A stretch of 44,782 nt of DNA from Halioglobus japonicus (lineage in GTDB: Bacteria > Pseudomonadota > Gammaproteobacteria > Pseudomonadales > Halieaceae). The position numbers and the translations under genes were made by a program. The notes below the pieces were generated by a model that saw nothing but the letters and a program-made list of their open reading frames with translations, did no database searches and was not told the origin of the DNA. Below, piece after piece: positions 1-9,600 of this stretch (its first letter is position 1; each line of letters begins with the position of its first letter). The DNA lies in NCBI GenBank assembly GCA_902705825.1, contig CACSIL010000009.1:12-44793 (forward strand), given 5' to 3'.

Positions 1-1203
1 TTGGGGCGGGGCTTCGTCGATCGCTGCAGTGGTGTCGACGGTAGCGGCGGGCACTGTTCCAGTCGCCGTAATTTTCTGCTCGGGCAGGACGGCGAACTGC
101 AGCTCGCCTGTTTTGGTGTCCCACCAGGGTATACGAATCTCCGGTATCACATACGTACCGGCACGGGTTGGAACGACCGCCGCGCTGTCCTCCCGAATAC
201 CTTCCAGGCCATCTGCGATTTCCTGCTCGCTGATATTCGGCTGGTCCGGGTAGTATTTGAGCCCGTCTGGCGGTGTAAACAGAATAGGCGGCAACTGTGC
301 GCCCTGTAGCCCGTCACCCACGATACGAATCGTGCGGGTTGCAGATTCACCGACCTGTAACTGCTCCGGCGGGGTAGACCAGGTTTCCTCTAGTGTGAGT
401 TGTTTGGCCGGCAACCAATCATCAGCCGGGTAGTTGGCGGGCTTGGGCAGAACCTTGATGGTAATGGGGGCTGTGGTGCGCCGCACTGGCTGTCCGCCAC
501 CGCCGAGATCAAAAAAACTGCGGCGGCCCCGATCAATGCGCCCGGAGAATACCTGTGTGGGAATTTCCAGTGTGCCGCTTTGCTCGGGGAAAATGGCATA
601 GCGTATCTCGTCTACCAGCCATGGACGCCCATTGATAACCCGCTGGAACGAGTGCTGCTCCAGCGGCTTGACGAAGGCGTTATCCAATTTCAGAGGCGTG
701 ATGCTGCGTCCCTCAAGATTGACTGCCTGCTGTACACGCAGCGTCAGGATAAGCTGGCCTTGCACGTAGACTTCATCCTGATCCACAGAGGCCTCGAAGA
801 CCACGCTTTGTCCATCGCCCGGTGTGTCAGAGGGGGGCTCCACAGCAACCGTCAGCGCGGGCGTGGTGCTCTGCTCAAACTTCATTGAGGGAATCTGTAA
901 GTTGCCCTCGCGGCGTGGCGCGAGATCGACGATCAGCTTTCGGGTATGCGATACGCTGCCATTGATAATGCTGGTGTTGCTGCTGCTAGAGCGTTGCAGG
1001 ATATCGAAGTCCTGTTGCAGGGCCCGCAATTGGCCTTCGTTAAGTTCTTCGTCATCGGTCGAGGTAATCGTCAACCTCAGGGTGTCACCCAGAGCGACTC
1101 GATTGCGATCCACGCTGGCGGTTACCGCACCCAGGGCAATGTTGGCACTCAGCGCCAATAAGACTGTGACCAACGCGATCAAGCTGTTACCAATAGGTTT
1201 CAT
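1..1203 (-). CDS. batD: BatD-like aerotolerance protein, 3' end beyond window
   Basis: Reading the minus strand from the ATG at 1203 gives an open frame of about 400 codons to the window edge. It begins MKPIGNSLIALV and has a Sec signal peptide ending near ANIALGAV. Repeated beta-sandwich-type segments follow (ASVDRNRVALGDTLRLTI; VDQDEVYVQGQLILTL; WSTPPEQLQVGESATRTI), the typical layout of BatD periplasmic domains. The C-terminal membrane anchor is presumably outside the window. The start overlaps the end of the preceding bat gene by 17 bp, so it is translationally coupled and is the last visible member of the moxR-DUF58-VWA operon. BatD proteins are linked to oxidative-stress tolerance and aerotolerance, but the molecular role is poorly defined. 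Identification rests on sequence style plus operon position and is quite secure. Confidence 0.88.
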   Translation of the reverse strand, partial: MKPIGNSLIALVTVLLALSANIALGAVTASVDRNRVALGDTLRLTITSTDDEELNEGQLRALQQDFDILQRSSSSNTSIINGSVSHTRKLIVDLAPRREGNLQIPSMKFEQSTTPALTVAVEPPSDTPGDGQSVVFEASVDQDEVYVQGQLILTLRVQQAVNLEGRSITPLKLDNAFVKPLEQHSFQRVINGRPWLVDEIRYAIFPEQSGTLEIPTQVFSGRIDRGRRSFFDLGGGGQPVRRTTAPITIKVLPKPANYPADDWLPAKQLTLEETWSTPPEQLQVGESATRTIRIVGDGLQGAQLPPILFTPPDGLKYYPDQPNISEQEIADGLEGIREDSAAVVPTRAGTYVIPEIRIPWWDTKTGELQFAVLPEQKITATGTVPAATVDTTAAIDEAPPQ

Positions 1204-3022
1204 TCTCTCTCCCCATTCCCTGTTGCTGGCGCTGCTGGCTCTCATAGCGAAACTTCTGGCGCAGCAGCCCCGATGGATCGTCGGGTACGCGACGCAGCCA
1301 TTGCTGCATGGCCTGTTCCTCTTCCTCGTCGCCGGACTCGGCACCCGCAGCAATCTGCTCCTGCTGCGACTCATCCACCTCGCTTTCCTCCGGCTCAGCG
1401 CTGGCCTCCTGCGCGGACTGCTCTTCCTGATCCTCAGACTCGGTTTCGTCCTGACTGGATTCTGGCTCCCCACTTTGGTCCTGTTGCTGCTGGTCCTGGT
1501 TCTGCTGTTGATCCTGGTTCTGCTGTTGATCCTGGTTCTGCTGCTGATCCTGATTCTGCTGTTGATCCTGATTCTGCTGTTGATCCTGGTTCTGCTGCTG
1601 ATCCTGGTTCTGCTGCTGATCCTGGTTCTGCTGCTGATCCTGATCCTGCTGCTGTTCCTGCAGCTTCTTTAACAGTTCCAGGTTTTCGATGGCGTCGGGC
1701 TGATCGGGTTGCAGTTCCAGCGACGCCTCATAGGACGCGATGGCTTTTTCCAGATCACCGGCTTTAGCCAGTGCGTTGCCGCGGTTGTATAAGCTGTCGG
1801 CATCGTCCGGGTTGTCGAATTTCTCTATCGCAACTTCGTAGTCACCACTGCGGTAGGCTGCAGTACCGGCCCACTCGGCATTCTCAAATAGCGATGTCGC
1901 GGCTTCGGCGTCACCGCGCTGTAAAGCCTGCTGACCCTGCTGATCAGGGGTGAGCCATAGGTCATCCCAGGTCTGTGCTGTAGCCTCTCTGGGCTGTACC
2001 AGTAGTAATGCCGGTAAAAGTAGCGGAGCCAACGTCAGCAGCCAGCCGCGCCGAAACAGCGCCAGCGCGAGCGGTAGCAGGGCGAGAATCAAAAAGTACC
2101 CCTGATCCTCCCAGGTGTCAGCGGTTCGATCTAACGAGAGAGTTTCCTCGGTCTCCGTTAGTGGGTTCGAGGAGAGCAGGTTCTCGAGATCGCTGTCGTC
2201 AATCCGCATTCGCTGGTAAGTGCCTCCGGTGGCGGCGGCCAGCTCTCGAAGGCCTTGTTCCTCAAGCCCTGGCATTACAATCGTACCTTTGTCGTCTTTG
2301 ACAAAACCACCACCGGGCAGAGGGATGGGGGCCCCTGTGTCAGTACCTACCCCCATAATGGCCAGCTGTGCATTACTGCCTTTCAATACGTCTTCGATGC
2401 CTGCGCGATCTTTTTCGGACACGCCATCGGTGACCAATAGAATTTTTCCTGCGCGAATACCCGCCGAGCGCAGCAAGTCCAGCCCTTGTGTTACCGCACT
2501 GACAGGCTCGCTGCCGGGAACAGGCATCATCTCGGGGTTCAGCGCTGGCAGCAGGTTGGCGATGGTTGGGGTATCGTCGGTCAGCGGGGTCACGATATGG
2601 GCATCGCCAGCATAGGCGATTAATCCGGTCTGCCCCTCGCGTCGTTGCTTCAGTAAATCCAGTAGTTTCTGCCGCGCCCGATCCAACCTGGTGGGAGCCA
2701 GATCAGCCGAGTTCATCGACAAGCTCAGATCCAGTAGCACCACCAGTGCATCCTGTTTCTGGTGCACCGGTTGAGGAATTTTTTGCCAGCTGGGACCGGC
2801 GGCGGCCAACGCCGCTAACAGCCACCCGAGAAAGACCATGGGCAGCAGATTGCGGCCGCGAGACACGGCGTTTTCGCTGACCAGATGGCGCAGTAATTCT
2901 GGTGCGATGACCGTTTGCCAGCTGCCTGAGCGGCTGCGTTGACGCCACAGCAACACGAGTAGAATCAGCGCTGGAACAAGGGTCCACAACCACTCAGGGC
3001 GCATCCAGTGAACTGTCATCAT
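1187..3022 (-). CDS. VWA-TPR protein, BatB/BatC fusion
   Basis: This 611-aa inner-membrane protein has two N-terminal hydrophobic segments. A von Willebrand A domain follows, with the MIDAS signature DLSLSMNSAD near residue 95 and a later VTDG strand. More TM segments lie near residues 310-345. The C-terminal half carries TPR-like helices (YNRGNALAKAGDLEKAIASY, about 415-455), then a low-complexity Q/N/D tract of eight DQQQNQ hexads and an acidic tail. BatB (VWA) and BatC (TPR) are often separate genes; here they are one polypeptide. It overlaps the upstream VWA gene by 4 bp and batD downstream by 17 bp. Role by family: MIDAS-dependent chaperone-like complex with MoxR at the membrane, linked to aerotolerance. 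The fusion is seen directly; function is from family knowledge. Confidence 0.9.
   Translation of the reverse strand: MMTVHWMRPEWLWTLVPALILLVLLWRQRSRSGSWQTVIAPELLRHLVSENAVSRGRNLLPMVFLGWLLAALAAAGPSWQKIPQPVHQKQDALVVLLDLSLSMNSADLAPTRLDRARQKLLDLLKQRREGQTGLIAYAGDAHIVTPLTDDTPTIANLLPALNPEMMPVPGSEPVSAVTQGLDLLRSAGIRAGKILLVTDGVSEKDRAGIEDVLKGSNAQLAIMGVGTDTGAPIPLPGGGFVKDDKGTIVMPGLEEQGLRELAAATGGTYQRMRIDDSDLENLLSSNPLTETEETLSLDRTADTWEDQGYFLILALLPLALALFRRGWLLTLAPLLLPALLLVQPREATAQTWDDLWLTPDQQGQQALQRGDAEAATSLFENAEWAGTAAYRSGDYEVAIEKFDNPDDADSLYNRGNALAKAGDLEKAIASYEASLELQPDQPDAIENLELLKKLQEQQQDQDQQQNQDQQQNQDQQQNQDQQQNQDQQQNQDQQQNQDQQQNQDQQQNQDQQQQDQSGEPESSQDETESEDQEEQSAQEASAEPEESEVDESQQEQIAAGAESGDEEEEQAMQQWLRRVPDDPSGLLRQKFRYESQQRQQQGMGRENETYW
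1490..1645. repeat. 18-bp tandem repeat coding for DQQQNQ hexapeptides
   Basis: About eight near-identical 18-bp units (plus-strand form ctgctgttgatcctggtt, with ctg/ttg and ggtt/gatt variants) lie inside the VWA-TPR gene. They encode DQQQNQ repeats on the minus strand. Because the unit is a multiple of three, copy-number changes would lengthen or shorten the linker without frameshift. Confidence 0.9.
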
Positions 3023-4056
3023 CGCCCCTCCTGTTGTCCGGCCACCGGCTGGGTGCTGCGCCAGTTGAGTACAGAACTGCAGTGGCGCAATGCCAGCAGG
3101 AAGCTGAGGAATAGCGCGCCCAATAGCGGCAGATAGCCCAGCGCCTGTCGTGGTCGGTACAGCGTGGTTTCCTGTTCCACGGGTTCGAGCTCGTCCAGCA
3201 GTTGGTAGATAGTGACAAGTTCCTGCGGGTTGCGAGCCCGGAAATACTCCCCGCCAGTAAGACGTGCAATTTCTTGCAGGGTGGGTTCGTCCAGTTCCGC
3301 CGATGGGTTGACCTGACGACTGCCGAAACTGGAACCAAACAGGCCGGGCAGGGTGAGTGAGTCTGCCCCGATACCGACGGTGTAGATACGAATACCCAGC
3401 TTGGCGGCCAGTTTTGCGGCATCCAACGGCTTTACTGAGCTCGCTGTATCCTGGCCGTCGGTTAGCAAGATCAGTACCCGACTCTCGGCGGGGCGCTCCT
3501 TGAGACGTTTTACGGCCAAACCGATGGCGTCGCCAATGGCGGTTTCTTCACCGGCGAAGCCGATTTGTGCCTCAGACAGAAAGCGCTCTACAGTACTGGT
3601 GTCAAAACTCAGTGGCGATTGCACATAGGCGTTGCTGCCAAAAAGAATCAAGCCCAGCCGGTCGCCGCTGCGTTGACTGATAAACTGCGCGCCCACCTGC
3701 CTGACCGCTTCGACGCGCGTAACCATCGTCTGACGGACCTGCATATCCTCAATGCGCATAGAGCCGGATATATCCACTGCCATCATCAGATCGCGGCCAC
3801 TGTTGGGAAGTTCGATAGCTTCACCTATCCATACCGGTCGTGCGGCAGCCAACAACAGCAGCAGCCACAGCGCAATAGCAGGTACAGTGTTGCCGCCTGA
3901 TGAGCGCCCGCCTGATACTTCGGACATCTGTTGCCATTCAGCATAGAACGGTGCGCGCATGGCAGGCTGCTGAGAGTTTGCTGCAGGCAGTAAACGCCGC
4001 ACCAGCCAGGGCAGGGGTGCTAACACTAATAGCCACGGCCAGATCCACTCAATCAT
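3019..4056 (-). CDS. batA: BatA-like VWA-domain membrane protein
   Basis: This 345-aa protein has two N-terminal hydrophobic stretches (WIWPWLLVLAPLPWL and a second near residues 55-75). A von Willebrand A domain occupies about 85-270, with an intact MIDAS (DISGSM near residue 95 and a later LLTDGQDT). A C-terminal TM helix lies near 305-325. This N-TM/VWA/C-TM layout is that of BatA. It overlaps the next gene by 4 bp and follows DUF4381, with which it also overlaps by 4 bp. MoxR-type AAA proteins together with such VWA proteins are thought to act on periplasmic or membrane targets under stress. Symbol assigned by layout and order. Confidence 0.88.
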   Translation of the reverse strand: MIEWIWPWLLVLAPLPWLVRRLLPAANSQQPAMRAPFYAEWQQMSEVSGGRSSGGNTVPAIALWLLLLLAAARPVWIGEAIELPNSGRDLMMAVDISGSMRIEDMQVRQTMVTRVEAVRQVGAQFISQRSGDRLGLILFGSNAYVQSPLSFDTSTVERFLSEAQIGFAGEETAIGDAIGLAVKRLKERPAESRVLILLTDGQDTASSVKPLDAAKLAAKLGIRIYTVGIGADSLTLPGLFGSSFGSRQVNPSAELDEPTLQEIARLTGGEYFRARNPQELVTIYQLLDELEPVEQETTLYRPRQALGYLPLLGALFLSFLLALRHCSSVLNWRSTQPVAGQQEGR

Positions 4057-4529
4057 GCTGACGCCTTGTGTTTTTTGATCCAGTGCAGTGCCGCCTTATG
4101 TACCAGCGCAAGGTCGATATCCGGGGCCTGCGGCTGATACACGGCATTGTCGAACGACTCCGGCAACTGTGTGTCAGCTGGCAGGGATTGATTGAGGAAC
4201 ATACGCCATGCTGCGCCGTGCTGACTCGCCACGCTGGAGCGGGGGTACGCCAGTAATGCGACACTCTTGAGCAGGGCATTGATGTCGCCGAGGTAATCCC
4301 CGTCATTGTCATCATGCTGAAATTTTGTGTGTAAAGCCTGCAACTGACGCAGAGCCTGGCGCCGGTAAGCATTCTTTCTGTGGTGTTTGCGCAGCAGGTA
4401 CACCAGAACTGCCACTGCCAGAATAGTCAGGCACAGCAACAGCCACCAGCCGGGTGCCGGCGGCCACCAGCCGATTAACTCGGGCTGGCGCAGCGGATGC
4501 AAGTTGGCCAGTGGGTCTTGCGGGTTCAC
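4053..4529 (-). CDS. DUF4381 membrane protein of the Bat operon
   Basis: A 158-aa protein beginning MNPQDPLANLHPL, with a single TM segment (about residues 28-45, PGWWLLLCLTILAVAVLVYLL). A basic juxtamembrane RKHHRKN and a cytoplasmic helical domain follow. The pattern of P..L..L.....I..WP near the N terminus followed by one TM is typical of DUF4381, a small protein regularly placed between DUF58 and the VWA genes. It overlaps both neighbours by 4 bp. Molecular function is not established. Confidence 0.85.
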   Translation of the reverse strand: MNPQDPLANLHPLRQPELIGWWPPAPGWWLLLCLTILAVAVLVYLLRKHHRKNAYRRQALRQLQALHTKFQHDDNDGDYLGDINALLKSVALLAYPRSSVASQHGAAWRMFLNQSLPADTQLPESFDNAVYQPQAPDIDLALVHKAALHWIKKHKASA

Positions 4530-5467
4530 CGGCGCGTCTCTCCAAAATAGGTTTGCAGCAGTTTGAAAGGCGGCAGGTGAGTAGATGCCTGTAACAGCGG
4601 TACACCCAAGCGGATCAAATCGTTACTCAGCAATTCCTGTTGCTGTTGCTGGCGCAGACGATAGCTGTCGCGCAACTGCCGGATGCCGGTGTCCAGTTCA
4701 CTGCGTTCTCGCCCATTGGTCACCGCGTAGGTGCCGGCCCGTGGCAGTTCAGATTCCAGCGGGTCGGAGCAGGCCAGCGCAGTGAGTTCTGTATGTTTGG
4801 CTAATTCGAACAGGTGTTCCCGTGCGCCTTCCTCGGAAGCACCGCGAAAATCGCTGATCAGGAAGAGGCTGCTGCCGGGGCGTGCTATGCGTCGCAGATT
4901 GGACAGCATATGGGCGAAGCTGTCGGTTTCGTTTTCGCAGCTCAGGGGTAGCGAGCTATTGTAACTGCTGATTTGAGATAACAGCGTCAGCACGGTTTTA
5001 CGGCTGCGCCGCGGCCTGATTTCCTGATGGCCGTCCTCATTGAATACCAGACCACCCACGCGGTCGCCGCCATTGAGTGCGCTCCACGCAAGCAGGCTGG
5101 CCAGATGCCCCGCCAGCACCGATTTGAAACAGTGGCTGGAGCCGAAAAACATACTGTTGCGCTGGTCGACAACCACCAGAACAGGGCGTTCCCGTTCTTC
5201 GCGAAACAGTTTGGTATGAGCGTTACCGGTTCTGGCTGTAACGCGCCAGTCGATGGTACGGATATCATCGCCGGGCTGGTAGCTGCGCACTTCCTCAAAA
5301 TCGATACCGCGTCCGCGAAAATTGGATTTGATCGGCCCTGCCAGATTACTCAGTGCGCGATTTCTGCGCCCAAGCTTCAATTGCTTGGCTGGAAAGCGCA
5401 GTGCAATAAGCTCGTTGAGCTGCGTGTAGGCACCGCGAGCAGGGGTGTTGATATCAGCCAGATGCAT
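4526..5467 (-). CDS. DUF58 domain protein
   Basis: This 313-aa soluble protein contains the DUF58 hallmark GDDIRTIDWRVTARTG near residue 67, followed by LFREERERPVLVVVDQRNSM. Here the D-x-R-x-S resembles a degenerate MIDAS-like VWA motif. DUF58 proteins always travel with MoxR ATPases and VWA proteins and are thought to be their cytoplasmic partner. The gene begins 8 bp after the moxR stop and ends in a 4-bp overlap with DUF4381, so it is co-transcribed. Confidence 0.92.
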   Translation of the reverse strand: MHLADINTPARGAYTQLNELIALRFPAKQLKLGRRNRALSNLAGPIKSNFRGRGIDFEEVRSYQPGDDIRTIDWRVTARTGNAHTKLFREERERPVLVVVDQRNSMFFGSSHCFKSVLAGHLASLLAWSALNGGDRVGGLVFNEDGHQEIRPRRSRKTVLTLLSQISSYNSSLPLSCENETDSFAHMLSNLRRIARPGSSLFLISDFRGASEEGAREHLFELAKHTELTALACSDPLESELPRAGTYAVTNGRERSELDTGIRQLRDSYRLRQQQQQELLSNDLIRLGVPLLQASTHLPPFKLLQTYFGETRR

Positions 5468-5474
5468 TTTGCCT

Positions 5475-6431
5475 TCAGCCTACGGGAACGATCGCCAGCA
5501 GTTCCTCAATCACCTTGTCTGGCGTCACGCCATTGGCCTCGGCCTCGAAGCTGAGTATGAGCCTGTGGCGCAGCACATCCGCTACTATGGCCTGTATGTC
5601 GTCCGGACTGACAAAATCGCGGCCCTTCAGCCAGGCGTGTGCTCTGGCGCAGCGATCGATCGCGATAGTTGCGCGTGGACTGCCGCCATACTCTAACCAG
5701 CCCGCCAGCTTGTCGCTGTAGCTGGCCGGTGTGCGTGTGGCGATGACCAGTTGCACCATATATTGCTCTACGGCTTCAGACATGTGCAGTGCCAGGATCT
5801 CCTGGCGTGCACTGAATACGGTTTCCTGGGACAGCGGCGCCGGCGGCTTGTCCAGGCCCCGGCTCGCCTCATTGCGGGTCAATCGCAGTATCTCGGTTTC
5901 CGCCGCAGTGTCCGGGTAGCCGACGTTGACGTGCATCAGGAAACGGTCCAATTGCGCCTCGGGTAACGGGTACGTGCCCTCCTGCTCAATAGGGTTCTGC
6001 GTCGCCATCACCAGAAACAGTTCAGGCAAGGGGTAGGTTTCGCTGCCGACACTCACTTGCCGCTCAGCCATGGCTTCGAGCAGTGCTGACTGAACTTTGG
6101 CAGGCGCTCGGTTGACCTCGTCCGCCAGCACCAGGTTGTGAAATACTGGCCCTTTCTGGAAGTGGAAGCTGGCTTCCTGCGGCCGGTAGATCTCCGTGCC
6201 GGTGACATCGCCCGGTAACAGGTCGGGCGTAAACTGGATGCGGTGGAAGCTGCCTTCAATACCGTCAGCCAGGGATTTGATCGCCCGTGTCTTGGCAAGC
6301 CCGGGAGCACCTTCTACCAGTAGATGGCCATCGGCCAGAAGGGCGATGATCAGCCGTTGTACCAAATGCGTCTGGCCGATGATTTGACCGCTCAGCCAAT
6401 TCTCAAGTGTTCGGATGTCTGCGTTTGCCAC
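5475..6431 (-). CDS. MoxR family AAA+ ATPase
   Basis: A 318-aa AAA+ ATPase of the MoxR/RavA group. Walker A is GAPGLAKT, Walker B is LVLADEVNRAP, and the sensor-1/arginine-finger region is ATQNPIEQEGTYPLPEAQ followed by LDRFL. The frame is open upstream to 6593. I chose the GTG at 6431 because an AGGAG Shine-Dalgarno lies 6 nt upstream and the protein then begins VANADIRTLENW, the usual MoxR N terminus. The extra 54 residues do not resemble the family. It is the first gene of the six-gene minus-strand operon and is divergent from the glutamate dehydrogenase gene; the shared 235-bp gap must hold both promoters. Confidence 0.93.
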   Translation of the reverse strand: MANADIRTLENWLSGQIIGQTHLVQRLIIALLADGHLLVEGAPGLAKTRAIKSLADGIEGSFHRIQFTPDLLPGDVTGTEIYRPQEASFHFQKGPVFHNLVLADEVNRAPAKVQSALLEAMAERQVSVGSETYPLPELFLVMATQNPIEQEGTYPLPEAQLDRFLMHVNVGYPDTAAETEILRLTRNEASRGLDKPPAPLSQETVFSARQEILALHMSEAVEQYMVQLVIATRTPASYSDKLAGWLEYGGSPRATIAIDRCARAHAWLKGRDFVSPDDIQAIVADVLRHRLILSFEAEANGVTPDKVIEELLAIVPVG

Positions 6432-6666
6432 GAATGCTCCTGTGGTGATGATTGAATGAGATCGCCCCGTGGGCGCCCCGCATTGTAACCAATGATAGCG
6501 TCGCGTCCAGTGAGGCACCGTATCGCCTGCCGCCGTGCCTCTTGTGACTGGTACACAATGAAAAAGTTCCAGCCTGCGGTGTATCGTATTCAAAATGCGT
6601 TAGACTGGTTTGAGTAGGATAATGACAGCAACTACCAGCGGTACTTGATATTTGAGGATGCAGGGC

Positions 6667-9600
6667 ATGTCTACAGCGGATTTCAAAGAGCACTTATTGG
6701 GAGAATTGGCTGCCCGCATTGATGGCGACAGTGAGGTTGAGGACCGTGCATCGCTGCACAATTTGCTGTCTGCCTTTTTCCGGCGCTTTCAGGCAGAAGA
6801 ACTGCAGGGGCGAAGTGTCGATAGCCTGTACGATTGTCTCACCGGCTTGCTTGGCTTCATTCGGCAGTGGCCAGAGGATGGGCTGCGCGTACAGATATTC
6901 TCTCCGGGTGAGGACAGCTACAGCTGGGACGAGCGCTATACCACGTTGATTGTGCTGTGTGAGGGCATCCCCTTTTGTACCTCATCGGTACGCGGCGAAC
7001 TGAACCGGCGCAACCTTGGCATTCACACGATAGTCAGCTCCAATCTACCCACGAAGCGGACTCCGTCCGGTGAGCTCATGGAGGTGCTGCCCGTCGATCA
7101 GGAGCAGAGTGACTCCACAGCACTGGAGTCGTTGTTGTTCTTTGAGGTCAGTCGGCAAACCCGGCCGGAAGAGCTTGGTGAGTTGCACGATACTATCGTG
7201 GATATCCTGAAAGAGGTCTCCATTGTGGTCCGGGACTTCGACGCAATGAGCGCCCGCTTGCGTGATGTTGCGCGGCAGATTGCACAGAGCGATTGTGTCG
7301 CACAGGATATCCGCAATGAATCAATAGACTTCCTGCACTGGCTGGGTGATCAGCACATGATCCTGCTCGGCTACGAATATCTCGATGTGGCACCAGGCAC
7401 ACCGTTTGGTCGGGTCACGGTTAAAACTGATCGCAGCCTGGGTCTGCTGCGACATTTGGCGACGCGCGGAGTGCAGGATCTGGAACTGGATCTGTCGCGA
7501 CTCTCGGCAGAAGAATTACGCGTGGAGCAGTTGAGTTTTTCCAAATCCGGCAAGCGCTCACGTGTACACCGGGTCGCCTACCCTGATTACGTTGAAATTC
7601 GCGAGTTTGATGCCAGCGGCACGGTAGTCGGTCAGCACCGATTCCTCGGCCTGCATACCTCCGGCGTATACACCATGGATCCTGAGCTCATTCCTATCGT
7701 GCGGCGCAAGGTGGCACATGTGATGGCACTCTCCGATCAGCACTGGTCGGAACACGAAAGCAGGGAGCTGCGAAGGGTGTTGGACAGTTTCCCCCGCGAC
7801 GAATTGTTTCTGTCCGGTACTGAGGAATTGTGCGCTACTGTCAATGCGGTGAACGCGATACAGGAACGCAGACAGACGCGGCTTTTCGTGCGTCGGGATG
7901 TGCATGGTAAGTTCGTCAATTGCCTCGTTTACGTGCCGCGTGATCAATACAGCACTGAGCAACGTAACAGGATCGAGGCGGTTTTAATCAATGTCTTTCA
8001 GGCAGAGGAACTGGAATTTACTGCGTTCTTTTCCGAATCCATTCTTGTGCGTGTGCAATTTGTACTGCGAGTGGATCCGTCTACCCCCATTGAGTTCGAT
8101 ACGGCAGCCCTGGAGGGCGAAATTGTACAGGCCCTGATGGCGTGGCCGGACAGGCTGGCCAACCAACTGGTGAAGGAGTTTGGTGTAGAGCAGGGTGAGC
8201 CGCTGTTGCGAGACTTTGCGGAGGGCTTTCCGCCGGGCTACAGGGATGATTTCGACCCACAAACGGCGGTTTCCGATATCCGGCATTTTCTCGGCCTGGA
8301 CAATGGCCAATCGTTGGCACTGGAGTTCTATCGTCAGGGCGAGGGTGAAGATAACCTGCGACTGCGTCTGTATCACCCGGACACCAGTCTGCCACTGTCT
8401 GATGTGTTACCCATGCTGGAGAACCTGGGGCTGCGTGTTGTCACAGAGCGACCCTATGCTGTGCGCAATCGCAACGGACGAGTGTTCTGGGTTCAGGAGT
8501 TCAGTCTAATTTACTCCCTGTCCCACGACATTGTATTGGCAGAGGTCAAAGACGAGTTTGAAGATGCCTTCGCCCGTATCTGGCACGGTGAGGCTGAAAA
8601 CGATTGCTTCAATAAGCTGTTGCTCGGAACGCAGCTGGACTGGCGGGAAATTGCGTTACTGCGCGCTTACGCTCGCTACCTGCGGCAACTGCAGTTCCCA
8701 TACAGTGTTGAGTATGTGGCAGAAACGCTTGCCGCACACCTACACATTACCGGCACGATAGTAGAATTGTTTCTCACGCGTTTTTCTCCCGACTTCGAAG
8801 GGGATGAGCCGTCTCGCCAGGAGCGTGAACTCGGGATAGAGCAACGCATACTGCAAGCGCTGGAACAGGTTCCCAATCTAGGACAGGACCGGATCTTCAG
8901 ACAGTTCGTGCTGTCGGTGAAGGCCACGCTTCGCACCAACTTTTTTCAGCTCGATGCAGAGGGCGCACGCAAACCGTATTTTTCATTCAAACTGCGCCCA
9001 GCAGATATTCCCGATGTGCCGCAACCGGTGCCACTGTATGAAATATTTGTCTACTCGCCGCGGGTTGAAGGTGTGCATCTGCGCGGCGGCAAAGTGGCGC
9101 GCGGTGGATTGCGCTGGTCTGATCGCCACGAGGATTTTCGCACCGAGGTGCTGGGCCTGGTAAAAGCACAACAGGTTAAGAATGCTGTCATCGTGCCGGT
9201 CGGAGCCAAGGGCGGGTTTGTGTGCAGGCAGATGCGCGCCGGCATGTCGCGCAGCGAGACACAGCAAGAGGGCATTGCCTGTTACGAATTGTTTATCCGC
9301 GCGTTGCTGGATATTACCGACAACCGGACCCAGGATGGTGTCAGTGGGCCGCCGCAAGTGGTGGCCAAGGACGATGAGGATCCCTACCTTGTCGTCGCAG
9401 CGGACAAAGGCACTGCATCGTTCTCTGATATCGCCAACGGTATCGCCGCCGAGTATAAATTCTGGCTCGGTGATGCGTTCGCGTCGGGTGGCAGCGCCGG
9501 TTACGACCACAAAAAAATGGGTATCACCGCACGAGGTGCGTGGGTGTCTGTGCAGCGTCATTTCAGAGAGATGGATATCGATATCCAGAAAACCGATTTC

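Noticed and set aside
1490..1645. CRISPR-like periodicity
   Set aside because: Units are contiguous 18-mers without spacers and code for protein repeats.
824..1672. Plus-strand 282-aa leucine-rich frame and the 164-aa frame at 1273-1767
   Set aside because: They are antisense shadows of the batD and VWA-TPR genes; their repeats are the complement of the DQQQNQ coding repeat.
6432..6666. Sigma-70 promoters between moxR and the glutamate dehydrogenase gene
   Set aside because: TTAGAC and GATAAT near 6600-6623 are only 12 bp apart; no convincing pair was found on either strand.
8983..9561. 192-aa minus-strand frame
   Set aside because: It lies inside the glutamate dehydrogenase catalytic domain and has no family features of its own.
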